This document shows, piece after piece, positions 6,684 to 14,892 of a stretch of 34,069 nucleotides of DNA. How positions within the stretch are numbered: position 1 is the stretch's first letter; each line of letters starts with the position of its first letter. The notes below the pieces were generated by a model. The model did not search any database. It was not told where the DNA came from and saw nothing but the letters and a program-made list of their open reading frames with translations. Made by a program: the position numbers and the translations under genes. Source of the DNA: Terriglobia bacterium (lineage in GTDB: Bacteria > Acidobacteriota > Terriglobia > Acidiferrales > UBA7541); assembly GCA_020073375.1 (NCBI GenBank), contig JAIQFG010000055.1, forward strand, positions 1 to 34,069. The letters are read 5' to 3'.

Positions 6684-8261
6684 ATGATGAGCAACTATCG
6701 AAAGCCATTCGTCCTTGCACTAATTGGAAACGTCGTCTTCATCTGCGTGTTGGCCGGAATCTGGTGGACGGCGAGACGGTCCGGCGTTCCACAATCCTCC
6801 GCAGTTTCCGCGACGAGTGTCCCGACGCAACCAAGTCAGGGCAATGCATCCGGCGCGGGAACGCCATCGGCAGAGACTCCGCTCGCACCTGTCCAACTCT
6901 CCGCCGAACGATTGCAATCCATCGGCGTGAAATTTGGATTGGTGGAGCGCAAACCAGTGCAGGACGAAATCCGGGCCACGGGGACCGTGGCCATCGACGA
7001 AACACGGCTATCCTACGTCCAGACGCGAATCTCCGGCCATATCGAGAAGGTCTTCGCGGATGCGACCTATCAATATGTGACAAAAGGTCAGCGGCTGTTC
7101 ACGATTCACAGTCCGGAACTGGTCGTCGCCGAGCGTGAATACCTGCTCGCTAGACAAAATGCGAAAAATCTTTCGCAAAGCAGTGTTCCGGGTGTCGCCG
7201 CAGGCGCTGCATCCATGCTGGATTCCTCAAGAGAGCGCTTCATGCAATGGAACATCCCGGACCAGGAGATTGTGCGACTCGAATCCACCGGGCAGGTCAT
7301 CGATGCCCTGGAGATCGACTCGCCTGCCTCCGGGTACATCACCGAACGAAACGCTCTCCCGAATCTGAATGTGCAGCCGGAAACGCGTCTTTACACCATC
7401 GCCGACCTTTCCAGTGTTTGGGTGCTCGCGCAGATTTTTCAGAACGACCTGGGGCGCATACGAGTCGGCGCTCCGACGTTGCTCACCGTGGATTCCTACC
7501 CCGGGCGCACATTTCGAGGAAAGGTCGATTTCATCTATCCTGATGTGGACATGACCACGCGAACCGCGCGCGCGCGCCTCCTGTTTTCAAACTCGAATCT
7601 GACGCTTTCACCCGGCATGTACGTCAACGTGGTGCTGCAGGTGCCGCTTGGCAGTCAGCTTGTCGTTCCCATAAGCGGAGTCCTGCAGTCAGGCACGCGG
7701 CAAATCGTTTTCGTGGAACGAGGCGCAGGATACCTGGAACCTCGGGAAGTGCAGCTGGGACCTCAGGCGGGGGATGAGTACATCGTTTTGAAAGGCCTGA
7801 AGTCCGGCGAGCGAATCGTTACTTCCGCGAACTTTCTGGTCGATTCGGAAAGCCAACTGCAAGCGGCCATCGGTTCTTTCGTCCCTCCACCGCCTGGAGC
7901 TGGGGCTGCGGCGGCCGTAAATACCCCTACGGCGCAATCCGCTGCGCAAATCGAATTCACAACGGAGCCCGCGACACCGCGTAAGGGAACGAACCTTTAT
8001 CGCGTGAAGCTGACGGGCGCGGACGGCGCTCCCGTCACAGGCGCGCAGCTCACCGTGCGCAGCTATATGCCTGCAATGCCTGCCATGGGCATGGCCGCGA
8101 TCAATATCGCAACGCCTCTGAGCGAGAAAGGCGGCGGAGTATATGAAGGCCAGGTGAATCTGGAAAGCGGAGGCACGTGGCAACTCACTGTGACGGCAAT
8201 GAAGAACGGAATCGCAGTTGCGGCCAAGCAATTGAGCGCGAATGCCGAAGGGGGGATGTAG
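6684..8261 (+). CDS. cusB: RND efflux periplasmic adaptor (CusB-like) with C-terminal Met-rich domain
   Basis: Membrane-fusion protein of 525 residues linking pump and outer channel. One N-terminal membrane helix (ALIGNVVFICVLAGIWW) is followed by a low-complexity linker, then the beta-barrel, lipoyl and hairpin core (RISGHIEKVFADATYQYVTK, LFTIHSPELVVAEREYLLAR, DSPASGYITERNALPNLNVQ, TIADLSSVWVLAQIF). The N-terminal Met cluster that binds Cu in E. coli CusB is not seen. Instead, about 100 extra residues at the C-terminus form a FixH/YtkA-like beta domain with the loop YMPAMPAMGM (Met 462, 465, 468, 470). That loop may do the metal capture (inference). ATG 6684 follows GGAGAAAAG. The stop is 2 bases before cusA. 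Confidence 0.9.
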   Translation: MMSNYRKPFVLALIGNVVFICVLAGIWWTARRSGVPQSSAVSATSVPTQPSQGNASGAGTPSAETPLAPVQLSAERLQSIGVKFGLVERKPVQDEIRATGTVAIDETRLSYVQTRISGHIEKVFADATYQYVTKGQRLFTIHSPELVVAEREYLLARQNAKNLSQSSVPGVAAGAASMLDSSRERFMQWNIPDQEIVRLESTGQVIDALEIDSPASGYITERNALPNLNVQPETRLYTIADLSSVWVLAQIFQNDLGRIRVGAPTLLTVDSYPGRTFRGKVDFIYPDVDMTTRTARARLLFSNSNLTLSPGMYVNVVLQVPLGSQLVVPISGVLQSGTRQIVFVERGAGYLEPREVQLGPQAGDEYIVLKGLKSGERIVTSANFLVDSESQLQAAIGSFVPPPPGAGAAAAVNTPTAQSAAQIEFTTEPATPRKGTNLYRVKLTGADGAPVTGAQLTVRSYMPAMPAMGMAAINIATPLSEKGGGVYEGQVNLESGGTWQLTVTAMKNGIAVAAKQLSANAEGGM

Positions 8262-8263
8262 CC

Positions 8264-11200
8264 ATGATCTCCCGCGTCATTGATTGGTGCGCGAGCAATC
8301 GATTCCTTGTCTTTACGGGGACGCTGCTGCTGGTTCTTGCCGGCATCTGGTCTCTCAGAAATATTCCGCTCGATGCCTTGCCGGATATTTCCGATGTCCA
8401 GGTGATCGTGCACGTTCCCTGGGAAGGGCAACCGCCGAATATCATCGAAGATCAGGTGACTTATCCGATTGTCACCGCGTTGCTCGCCGCGCCCCATGTA
8501 AAGGCTGTGCGCGCGCAGACCATGTTTGGAGACTCTTACATTTTCGTAGTTTTTGAAGATGGCACCGACCTCTACTGGGCACGCTCGCGCGTTCTGGAAT
8601 ACATCCAGCAACTCCAAGGAGTGCTGCCGAAAGACGTGTCTCCGATGATTGGCCCTGATGCGACCGGAGCGGGCTGGGTGTACGAATATGCGGTCATTGA
8701 CCGCTCCCACCAGCGTAGTCTTGCGGATTTGCGCAGCTTGCAGGACTGGTATCTCCGCTACCAACTGGAAACCGTCCCGGGCGTTTCCGAAGTTGCCTCC
8801 ATCGGAGGATTCGTTCGCCAATATCAGGTGAATCTGGACCCCAACAAACTTCGCGCCTACAACATTCCGTTGTCGATGGTGATCGACCGTGTCCGTGACA
8901 GCAGCAACGAGGTCGGCGGACGGGTCCTGGAAATGGGCGGCGCTCAATACATGATTCGCGGGCTCGGCTACCTCCGCTCGCTACAAGACCTGGAAACCGT
9001 GCCGGTCGCCACGAAGAATGGCACACCTGTCCTTGTTCGCGATCTTGGCACGGTAACGTTTGGCCCCGATATCCGCGAGGGAGTGGCGGAGTGGAACGGA
9101 GAAGGGGAGGCGGTTGGCGGAATTATCGTGATGCGCTATGGGTTGAACGCGCTGAATGTCATTGATGGCGTGAAGAAGAAGCTCGCCGAAATCAAGCCTT
9201 CGCTGCCTCCAGGCGTTGAAATCGTATCCGGTTATGACCGGTCTGGATTGATTCAGGCGTCGATCAAGACGCTGCAGCGCGATCTGCTGGAAGAAGCTCT
9301 CATCGTAAGTTTCGTGACCATTGTTTTCTTGTTCCATTTCCGGTCCGCGTTAATCCCAATCCTGACTCTGCCCATCGCTGTCCTGGCGGCCTTCATACCG
9401 ATGTATTTCCTGCAAGTCAGTTCCAACATTATGTCGCTTGGCGGGCTGGCATTAGCCATTGGTGTGCTGATCGACGCCGCCATTGTGATGGTCGAGAACG
9501 GGTACCGCCATTTATCCGAACATATCGCCCGGACAAAGGAATCCGGCGCAAAGCTGACAGAAAAGGAAAGACGACGCATCTTGATGGATGGGGCGAAACA
9601 GGTTGGCCCGGCCATCTTCTTTTCCTTGCTCATCATCCTCGTGTCGTTCCTGCCGGTATTCCTGCTGGAAGCGCAGGAAGGGCGAATGTTCCGCCCGCTG
9701 GCCTGGACGAAAACCCTCTCCGTGGCATTCTCCTCGATTCTGGCCATCACGCTCGTGCCCGTCCTGATGGTGATTTTCATTCGCGGCCATCTCAGACCAG
9801 AATCCGAAAATCCATTTTCGCGCTGGACTCAAGCACTTTATTTGCCCGTTCTCCGTTTCTGTCTCAGGCACCGGAAAACAACGCTGGTACTCAATCTGCT
9901 TTTCTTGATCGTGACGCTGCCGCTGGCGTGGCGCATTGGCAGCCAATTCATGCCCCCGCTCTACGAGGGTTCTTCGCTCTACATGCCGACCGCGCTTCCG
10001 GGTATTTCAATCACTCAGGCCTCCACGCTGCTCCAGGAACAGGACCGCATCATCAAGTCGTTCCCTGAAGTGGAAACCGTCTTCGGAGTCGTTGGCCGCT
10101 CGGATAGCTCTACGGACAATGCGCCGCTCGACATGTACGACACGACAATTATGCTCAAGCCGCGCGAACAATGGCGACCTGGAATGACTTACGAAAAGCT
10201 GATTCGCGCGATGGACGAAAAGCTCCAATTCCCAGGCCTGACGAATACCTGGACGATGCCCGTGCAAAATCGGCTGGACATGGAACTCACCGGTATCAAG
10301 ACGCCCGTGGGGCTCAAGATTCAAGGCCCGAATGTCGAGGGTATCCAGCAAGCGGGCGCGCAATTGCAGCAGGTCCTCGGCGGGATTCCTGAACTTCGTT
10401 CTATTTTTGCCGAGCGGGTTGCCGAGGGCTTTTACATCAATGTGGAAGTCAACCGCATCGAAGCGGCACGTTACGGACTCACCGTAGGCGACGTCCAGCG
10501 CGCCGTGACGTCGGGCATTGGCGGGGAAAACATTGCTGAAAATATCGAAGGCCGCGAACGTTATCCCATCAATGTGCGCTACAGCCGGGACTTTCGTGAT
10601 GATATCGGGCAGATGCAGAGAGTCGTCATTGCCACACCCACTGGCGCGCAGGTCCCTATCTCGGAAGTTGCTAAGGTCTATTTCTCGCGTGGACCCGCCA
10701 TGATTCGCGATGAGGATGGTCAGCTCACCGGCTATGTCTATCTCGACCTCGCAACAAAGGACTACGGAGGATTCGTTGCCAATGCGAACCGGCTCCTCGG
10801 CGAAAAGTTGCGCCTTCCCGCGGGATACAGTTACAAGTGGTCCGGAGAATACGAATTCGAAGTGCGCGCCAAGGAACGCCTGAAGTTTATCGTGCCGGTC
10901 GTATTTTTTGTGATCTTCCTGCTGCTCTATATAGTCTTCCACTCTGCCACGGAAGCCGCTGTCTTAATCTTCCCGACGTTTTACGCTATGACTGGCGGGC
11001 TGCTTCTCCAGTATTGGCTTGGCTACAACTTCAGCGTTGCCGTCTGGGTGGGTTACATCGCATTGTTTGGAATTGCCGTGGAGACAGGCGTTGTCATGGT
11101 GGTTTATCTCCATGAGTCGCTCGACAAGCGCATCGCGTCCGGCATCCCGCTTAAACACGAAGATATCGAAACAGCAGTGATTGAGGGAGCCGTTATGCGA

Positions 11201-11428
11201 TTGCGCCCGAAGCTGATGACCGTGACGGCAGTTCTAGCCAGCCTGATCCCGATACTATGGGAAAGCGGGATCGGCTCGGATGTCATGAAACCCATTGCTG
11301 CGCCCATTGTCGGCGGCATGATTACGTCAACGATTCATGTGCTGATTCTGGTTCCAGTTTTTTTTGCGGTGATGAAGGAGCGGGCGCTTCGGGCTGGCAC
11401 TCTGACTATCAAGAAAGGGGAGGAATAG
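8264..11428 (+). CDS. cusA: Heavy-metal RND efflux pump, Cu(I)/Ag(I) type (CusA-like)
   Basis: Inner-membrane proton-driven pump of 1054 residues that exports monovalent copper or silver through CusBC. The protein begins MISRVIDWCASNRFLVFTGT, typical for the family, and shows DALPDISDVQVIVHVPWEGQ and the TM4 motif AIGVLIDAAIVMVEN with D404 and E411. Three methionines fall where E. coli CusA has its relay Met 573, 623 and 672: M574 (LYMPTALPG), M624 (APLDMYDTT) and M673 (RLDMELTGIKTPVG). This supports Cu/Ag rather than Zn/Co/Cd specificity. The frame is open upstream to 8177, but ATG 8264, 2 bases after cusB, gives the family start. Twelve membrane segments are expected and hydrophobic blocks fit. 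Confidence 0.96.
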   Translation: MISRVIDWCASNRFLVFTGTLLLVLAGIWSLRNIPLDALPDISDVQVIVHVPWEGQPPNIIEDQVTYPIVTALLAAPHVKAVRAQTMFGDSYIFVVFEDGTDLYWARSRVLEYIQQLQGVLPKDVSPMIGPDATGAGWVYEYAVIDRSHQRSLADLRSLQDWYLRYQLETVPGVSEVASIGGFVRQYQVNLDPNKLRAYNIPLSMVIDRVRDSSNEVGGRVLEMGGAQYMIRGLGYLRSLQDLETVPVATKNGTPVLVRDLGTVTFGPDIREGVAEWNGEGEAVGGIIVMRYGLNALNVIDGVKKKLAEIKPSLPPGVEIVSGYDRSGLIQASIKTLQRDLLEEALIVSFVTIVFLFHFRSALIPILTLPIAVLAAFIPMYFLQVSSNIMSLGGLALAIGVLIDAAIVMVENGYRHLSEHIARTKESGAKLTEKERRRILMDGAKQVGPAIFFSLLIILVSFLPVFLLEAQEGRMFRPLAWTKTLSVAFSSILAITLVPVLMVIFIRGHLRPESENPFSRWTQALYLPVLRFCLRHRKTTLVLNLLFLIVTLPLAWRIGSQFMPPLYEGSSLYMPTALPGISITQASTLLQEQDRIIKSFPEVETVFGVVGRSDSSTDNAPLDMYDTTIMLKPREQWRPGMTYEKLIRAMDEKLQFPGLTNTWTMPVQNRLDMELTGIKTPVGLKIQGPNVEGIQQAGAQLQQVLGGIPELRSIFAERVAEGFYINVEVNRIEAARYGLTVGDVQRAVTSGIGGENIAENIEGRERYPINVRYSRDFRDDIGQMQRVVIATPTGAQVPISEVAKVYFSRGPAMIRDEDGQLTGYVYLDLATKDYGGFVANANRLLGEKLRLPAGYSYKWSGEYEFEVRAKERLKFIVPVVFFVIFLLLYIVFHSATEAAVLIFPTFYAMTGGLLLQYWLGYNFSVAVWVGYIALFGIAVETGVVMVVYLHESLDKRIASGIPLKHEDIETAVIEGAVMRLRPKLMTVTAVLASLIPILWESGIGSDVMKPIAAPIVGGMITSTIHVLILVPVFFAVMKERALRAGTLTIKKGEE

Positions 11429-11484
11429 AACTGGAATCGAGAAGCAAGAACACGGGACTGCAATCTGGCACAATCGGGTTCAAA

Positions 11485-11871
11485 ATGGACCACTCGTCCC
11501 ACATTGATCACGGACAACCCTCCGACCCCCACGCCGGTCACAAGGTGTCTGACATGAAAGGGGGCCACGACCGTCATGCTGGGCACTCCGTTGCCATGTT
11601 TCGCGACAAATTTTGGCTGTGTTTTGCACTGACAATCCCCGTCGTATGTTTGTCAGCCGATGTTCAACACTGGCTACGCTACACAGCGCCTTCCTTCCCC
11701 GGCTCGAAATTTATCGCCGCTATCCGGACTGGCTTTCGACCCCATGCTGACTCAATACGATCGAACGCAGCGGATGCGCAGAGGACAACATCTGCCGCCC
11801 CAGCTGGACATCAAGATTTTCTGATCTCGGCCACAAGGAATCAACGATTCCGCTTCCGCGATGGCGCGTAA
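11485..11871 (+). pseudogene. N-terminal remnant of a CopB-type copper P-type ATPase
   Basis: The first roughly 80 residues from ATG 11485 match the start of CopB-like P1B ATPases. There is a His-rich metal-binding tail (MDHSSHIDHGQ, DPHAGHKVSD, GGHDRHAGHSVAMF) followed by the first membrane helix (FRDKFWLCFALTIPVVCLSA, then QHWLRY and FPGSKFIAA). Family likeness ends abruptly near 11720. The frame then runs through unrelated polar sequence to a stop at 11869-11871. No actuator, DKTGT or TM-CPx motif follows in any frame before the next gene, so more than 85 percent of the enzyme is missing. It sits right behind cusA, where an intact ATPase would complete the island. No insertion sequence or direct repeat is evident at the break. 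Confidence 0.72.
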
Positions 11872-12052
11872 CCTTCCTGCTTCGCGATGTGGCGCACCAA
11901 GCTGTCCCCTGCCACTTCGCGAAGGAGATTTAAACGCGTGATGTGCCGCCACGCAAAGTGCAGTGGGCGCTTTAGCGCTCTCAGGACTCGCTGAGGCGGA
12001 ATTGCGGCCGCGGACAAGAACGGGCATGGGAGTTACGAGCGTCGGGTCAAGC
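11872..12052 (+). other. Spacer beyond the ATPase remnant; nothing recognised
   Basis: Together with the degenerate tail from about 11720 this gives some 330 bases without a credible gene between the ATPase remnant and the regulator on the other strand. Frames across it lack motifs or ribosome sites. I see no clear terminator, although two transcripts converge here. Confidence 0.4.
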
Positions 12053-12739
12053 CTAACTATTACTATCCCGTTGGCTGAACGCATAAAGAATCAGCTCGAC
12101 CCGGGTCGAGACTCCCAATTTTTCGAAGATCCGGTGAAGATAGTTCCGTATTGAATGCTCCTTGACTCTGAGTCTTTGCGCTATTTCGCGATTCTTTAAA
12201 CCATCCACCACCAGCCGCACCACATCTTCCTCGCGGCGCGTAAACAGCGGCTTGCCGTCGGCATTGTGCAATCGAAGCGGCTTGGTGTGCCCAAGCGCGT
12301 TCATCACGTGCTCCAGATCTTCGTTGCTGGCCCAGATTTGCCCCCGGTGGACTGTCTGGATGCACTTGGAGAGGGCCTTCAGAGAATGGTTGCGATAAAA
12401 AATACCGCGTGCTCCATCCCGAAAAGCGTTCACCACGCACTCCGGTTTTGAATCGTGCAAGAGCATGATGGCGGAAGTGTCCTGGAAATCCCGCAATTTC
12501 TGAAGGACTTTAGCGCCGGCTTCCTGGCCGTCCTGCAATTCTTCCGTAATCAAGGCGACCTGGGGCTTATGGGCTCTGAGTTGGCCGATGACCTTCTGAG
12601 AGCTGCCAGTCAGCGTTTGCACGGCGAAGTCTTTTCGCCCGCGGGCAAACGCATTCTTCAGCAACTCACCGGTCATGTTGTCGCGCGTGACGATTAGCAC
12701 ACTGATAGGCGTTTTCGGGACGGCATGTGAGGGGGACAC
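12053..12739 (-). CDS. NarL/LuxR-type regulator with a degenerate receiver domain
   Basis: DNA-binding regulator of 228 residues. An N-terminal CheY-like receiver (about 12-130) is followed by a linker and a LuxR-type helix-turn-helix (165-225: LFTRREEDVVRLVVDGLKNR, EIAQRLRVKEHSIRNYLHRI). The receiver has lost key residues. The acidic pair is VLIVTRD, the phosphoacceptor position reads VALITEELQDG with Thr65 where Asp is expected, and the conserved Lys near the end is missing (ARGIFYRN). It is therefore probably not controlled by phosphorylation. The frame is open from a TTG at 12760, but GTG 12739 has TGGAGG at 6 bases and is chosen. There is no sensor kinase beside it. It faces away from the EPS locus; its target is unknown. 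Confidence 0.85.
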   Translation of the reverse strand: MSPSHAVPKTPISVLIVTRDNMTGELLKNAFARGRKDFAVQTLTGSSQKVIGQLRAHKPQVALITEELQDGQEAGAKVLQKLRDFQDTSAIMLLHDSKPECVVNAFRDGARGIFYRNHSLKALSKCIQTVHRGQIWASNEDLEHVMNALGHTKPLRLHNADGKPLFTRREEDVVRLVVDGLKNREIAQRLRVKEHSIRNYLHRIFEKLGVSTRVELILYAFSQRDSNS

Positions 12740-13423
12740 TTGGCGCCTCCAAACAAGCAACTATTCGACTGCAATAGTTCGGGGGACGCCGAACGAGGAT
12801 TGCATGGCCTTCAAAAAGGGTTAAATCACCAGCATTGACGGCTGAATCCGCCTCATCCCGGAATTTTCACGGACGCAGATTCCACAATGTCGACATCATT
12901 ACCGTCAAGGAGTCCATGATTAGACCATAAGGCCGTCTTTGTTTCAACCTCTTCTCCCGCCACGCCCGTCGTCCCACCTGTCATGTATGCGCGGAGAGCC
13001 GTTGTTTATCCCCCCTCTCGCAAGGCGGTGAGCTTCCGGATTCAGCGGCACGGTGCGATGCCGCTCCTGAGTCCGTTTCCGGCGAAATACCATCGGAATG
13101 GAATTGCAATCGTTCACGCGAACCGCATCCTCGCCGGCGTGGTTGGGTGAAAGCTCTTCCGGGCAGAACAGCATTGCACCCGCGCGCGAATGATATCCGG
13201 TGCGGTTCGTGTAGCTTAGCGGGCAATTGCTTCGGAATACCCCGCGAGATAAGGCTGGGGGAAGAGTAGACATTTGTTATCTCTTCTCCAGTCATTTGTT
13301 CCCGAAGACTGTCCCCAATTTTGATAACCACCTACCTGCGCAAAGTGTGGACTGCATTGCGGCAAAGTTGGTAAGCACGGTGAAAAATGTTCCGAGCAAT
13401 CAGGTGCAGCCTAACGTACCGGG
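12740..13423 (+). other. About 680 bases without a convincing gene
   Basis: Between the regulator and the PilZ gene, no frame on either strand shows a known motif with a ribosome site. Two overlapping minus-strand frames (12944-13331) have compositions like random translation. The only structure noted is an inverted repeat at 13258-13289. The region may hold promoters for both flanking genes, or the decayed remains of a gene. Confidence 0.4.
13258..13289. repeat. Inverted repeat, 9-bp stem with 14-base A/T-rich loop
   Basis: GGGGAAGAG (13258-13266) can pair with CTCTTCTCC (13281-13289) with one G-T pair. The loop is A/T-rich and no T-run follows, so this is not a typical terminator. It may be an operator or leader hairpin upstream of the PilZ gene, or chance. 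Confidence 0.3.
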
Positions 13424-13927
13424 TTGCAGGGAACAGAATGCCACTTGTGGGCATCCCTGGAATCTCCTAATCTCCGCAAATCTTTTTGTGGCGATGGGCT
13501 TGCCTCAAGAATAAGGAAAGGAAGAGAAATTTCCAAAACATCCGCAAACTCGACGGAACGCCGAAAAGGCACTCGCTATCGAATGAGAGCCCGGGTTGTT
13601 TTCCGATGGGGCAAATCCCTGAACGGCCCGTTCCTGGGCGAGGGGACGACACGCGACGTGGGCCTCGCCGGCGCATACGTATTTACGGCGACGTGTCCGC
13701 CCGTCGATGAAATGGTGCAACTGGAAATTATACTTCCACCACTTTTCACTACTTCGAACACCCGGGTGAGAGCGGAGATGAAGGTCCTGCGAGTGGAAGA
13801 GAATTTGGCGGGAGAAGGACGCGGCGGCTTCTCTGTTTTTGGCAAAGGATTTACTCTGCGCGCGGGGTCGAAGGAATCATCCGGCATGATCAGTGGTTTC
13901 GCGAATGGAATGGAAGGAAGGAATTAG
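13424..13927 (+). CDS. PilZ-domain protein (probable cyclic-di-GMP effector)
   Basis: Up to 167 residues. The recognisable part begins at ERRKGTRYRMRARVVFRWG, which carries the Arg-rich segment at the start of a PilZ domain (RxxxR type). It continues through TTRDVGLAGAYVFTATCPPV (the D-x-S/G-x-x-G motif region), VQLEIILPP and KVLRVEENLAGEGRGGFSVF. PilZ proteins bind cyclic-di-GMP and often control polysaccharide output, which suits its position just ahead of the EPS locus. The second motif is D-V-G-L-A-G rather than D-x-S-x-x-G, so binding is not certain. The start is unclear: the frame opens at TTG 13424, the next in-frame ATG is 13583 inside the domain, and a GGAAAGGAAGAG stretch at about 13514-13525 has no standard start after it. 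Confidence 0.72.
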   Translation: MQGTECHLWASLESPNLRKSFCGDGLASRIRKGREISKTSANSTERRKGTRYRMRARVVFRWGKSLNGPFLGEGTTRDVGLAGAYVFTATCPPVDEMVQLEIILPPLFTTSNTRVRAEMKVLRVEENLAGEGRGGFSVFGKGFTLRAGSKESSGMISGFANGMEGRN

Positions 13928-14061
13928 GCGGGCCGGCAGAGGTAAATATGCGCCAGGACCGCGTGAAATATTTCCCGCAGTTGCCGGATGGATATAGCCG
14001 GTCCGGATGAATGGCAGTCAATCGTATCGACCCCCGGAAATGGGACTGAAAGGGCGAAGCT

Positions 14062-14685
14062 GTGTCCTCGCTACCAATCAACCTTGAATCCGCTTGTGCC
14101 GGCCCTCCGCTTGACCTAGCCGGGCAGACTCCCAAATGGTACGCGATCCACACCAGGTCGCGCTTTGAGAAGCGCGTGGCAGGCCTTCTGCAAGAGAAAA
14201 GGATTTTCACTTTTCTTCCTCTACTCCAGCAGATGCGCCGTTGGAGCGACCGATGGAGCAAAGTGGAGATCCCAGCTTTTTCGTGCTATGCCTTCGTTCG
14301 GATCGTGGCAACCGCCGAGGCGCGAGCGAAAGTGCTGAGGACCGCGGGCGTGCTCGGTTTTGTGGGCGGCCAGGGGCTCGGGGCTTCCATACCCGATGCG
14401 GAGATTGAGAACTTGCGCACTGTGTTCCACGAGGGGATTCCCTGTCTTGTGCATCCTTTCCTCAACGTCGGAATGCATGTGCGTATTCGAGGCGGGGCTC
14501 TCGATGGGGTCGAGGGGATCCTGGTCAGGCAGAATCAGGATATGAGCCTGGTAGTATCGGTTGCATTGTTAGGCAGGTCGCTGTCCATTCGAGCCGAAGG
14601 ATACAATCTCGATCCGATTTGTTCTGGCCCTATTCACATCACGGATTCCAATTCTTCGAGGCAAAAGATTCTCCAGGCAAACTAG
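14062..14685 (+). CDS. NusG/RfaH/UpxY-like transcription antiterminator
   Basis: Specialised NusG paralogue of 207 residues. The NGN domain spans about 24-120 (PKWYAIHTRSRFEKRVAGLL, FLPLLQQMRRWSDRWSKVEI, PAFSCYAFVRI), and a KOW-type segment lies at about 134-175 (NVGMHVRIRGGALDGVEGIL). In other bacteria such proteins load onto RNA polymerase in the leader of capsule or EPS operons and prevent premature termination through long transcripts. Here it is the first gene before a run of about 20 kb of same-strand polysaccharide and acyl genes, which fits that role well. GTG 14062 has AAAGGG about 8 bases upstream. I could not find a classical ops or JUMPstart element in the following leader (14686-14892). 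Confidence 0.9.
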   Translation: MSSLPINLESACAGPPLDLAGQTPKWYAIHTRSRFEKRVAGLLQEKRIFTFLPLLQQMRRWSDRWSKVEIPAFSCYAFVRIVATAEARAKVLRTAGVLGFVGGQGLGASIPDAEIENLRTVFHEGIPCLVHPFLNVGMHVRIRGGALDGVEGILVRQNQDMSLVVSVALLGRSLSIRAEGYNLDPICSGPIHITDSNSSRQKILQAN

Positions 14686-14836
14686 TGGATCCGCTGGTGG
14701 CTGAATACTTGAACTGTTGACAGCAAGGTCATCCCACTGGTTGCAGGTAAGCGACTGTACTTATCGCGGACCATCGCACAATGAACGCAAAGCCGTACGG
14801 TCTATCAGGCCACGATCCATCATCCTCGTTGCAATT

Positions 14837-14849
14837 CCCGCTGCGCGGG
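14837..14849 (+). other. Small GC hairpin in the leader of the EPS operon
   Basis: CCCGC-TGC-GCGGG is a perfect 5-bp stem with a 3-base loop, 44 bases before the sugar transferase start. It lies in the 207-base leader between the antiterminator gene and the operon proper. It could be a pause or recruitment hairpin for the NusG-like protein, but a stem this short is also expected by chance. Confidence 0.25.
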
Positions 14850-14892
14850 CAAGCATGACCACCAAGATGTTGAATCAATCAGAGGGCGCCGC

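Noticed and set aside
11257..11484. Upstream part of the frame leading into the ATPase remnant
   Set aside because: It overlaps the end of cusA out of frame. The sequence with family likeness starts only around the ATG at 11485.
12944..13331. Two overlapping minus-strand frames of 109 and 116 codons
   Set aside because: No family likeness, no ribosome site, and amino acid content as expected for chance translation.
14717..14745. TTGACA as a -35 element for the EPS operon
   Set aside because: The hexamer is perfect, but no acceptable -10 element lies 16 to 18 bases downstream, so no promoter is called.
14686..14892. ops/JUMPstart element for the NusG-like protein
   Set aside because: No match good enough to GGCGGTAGC-type sequence; GGTGGCTG near 14694 is too weak.
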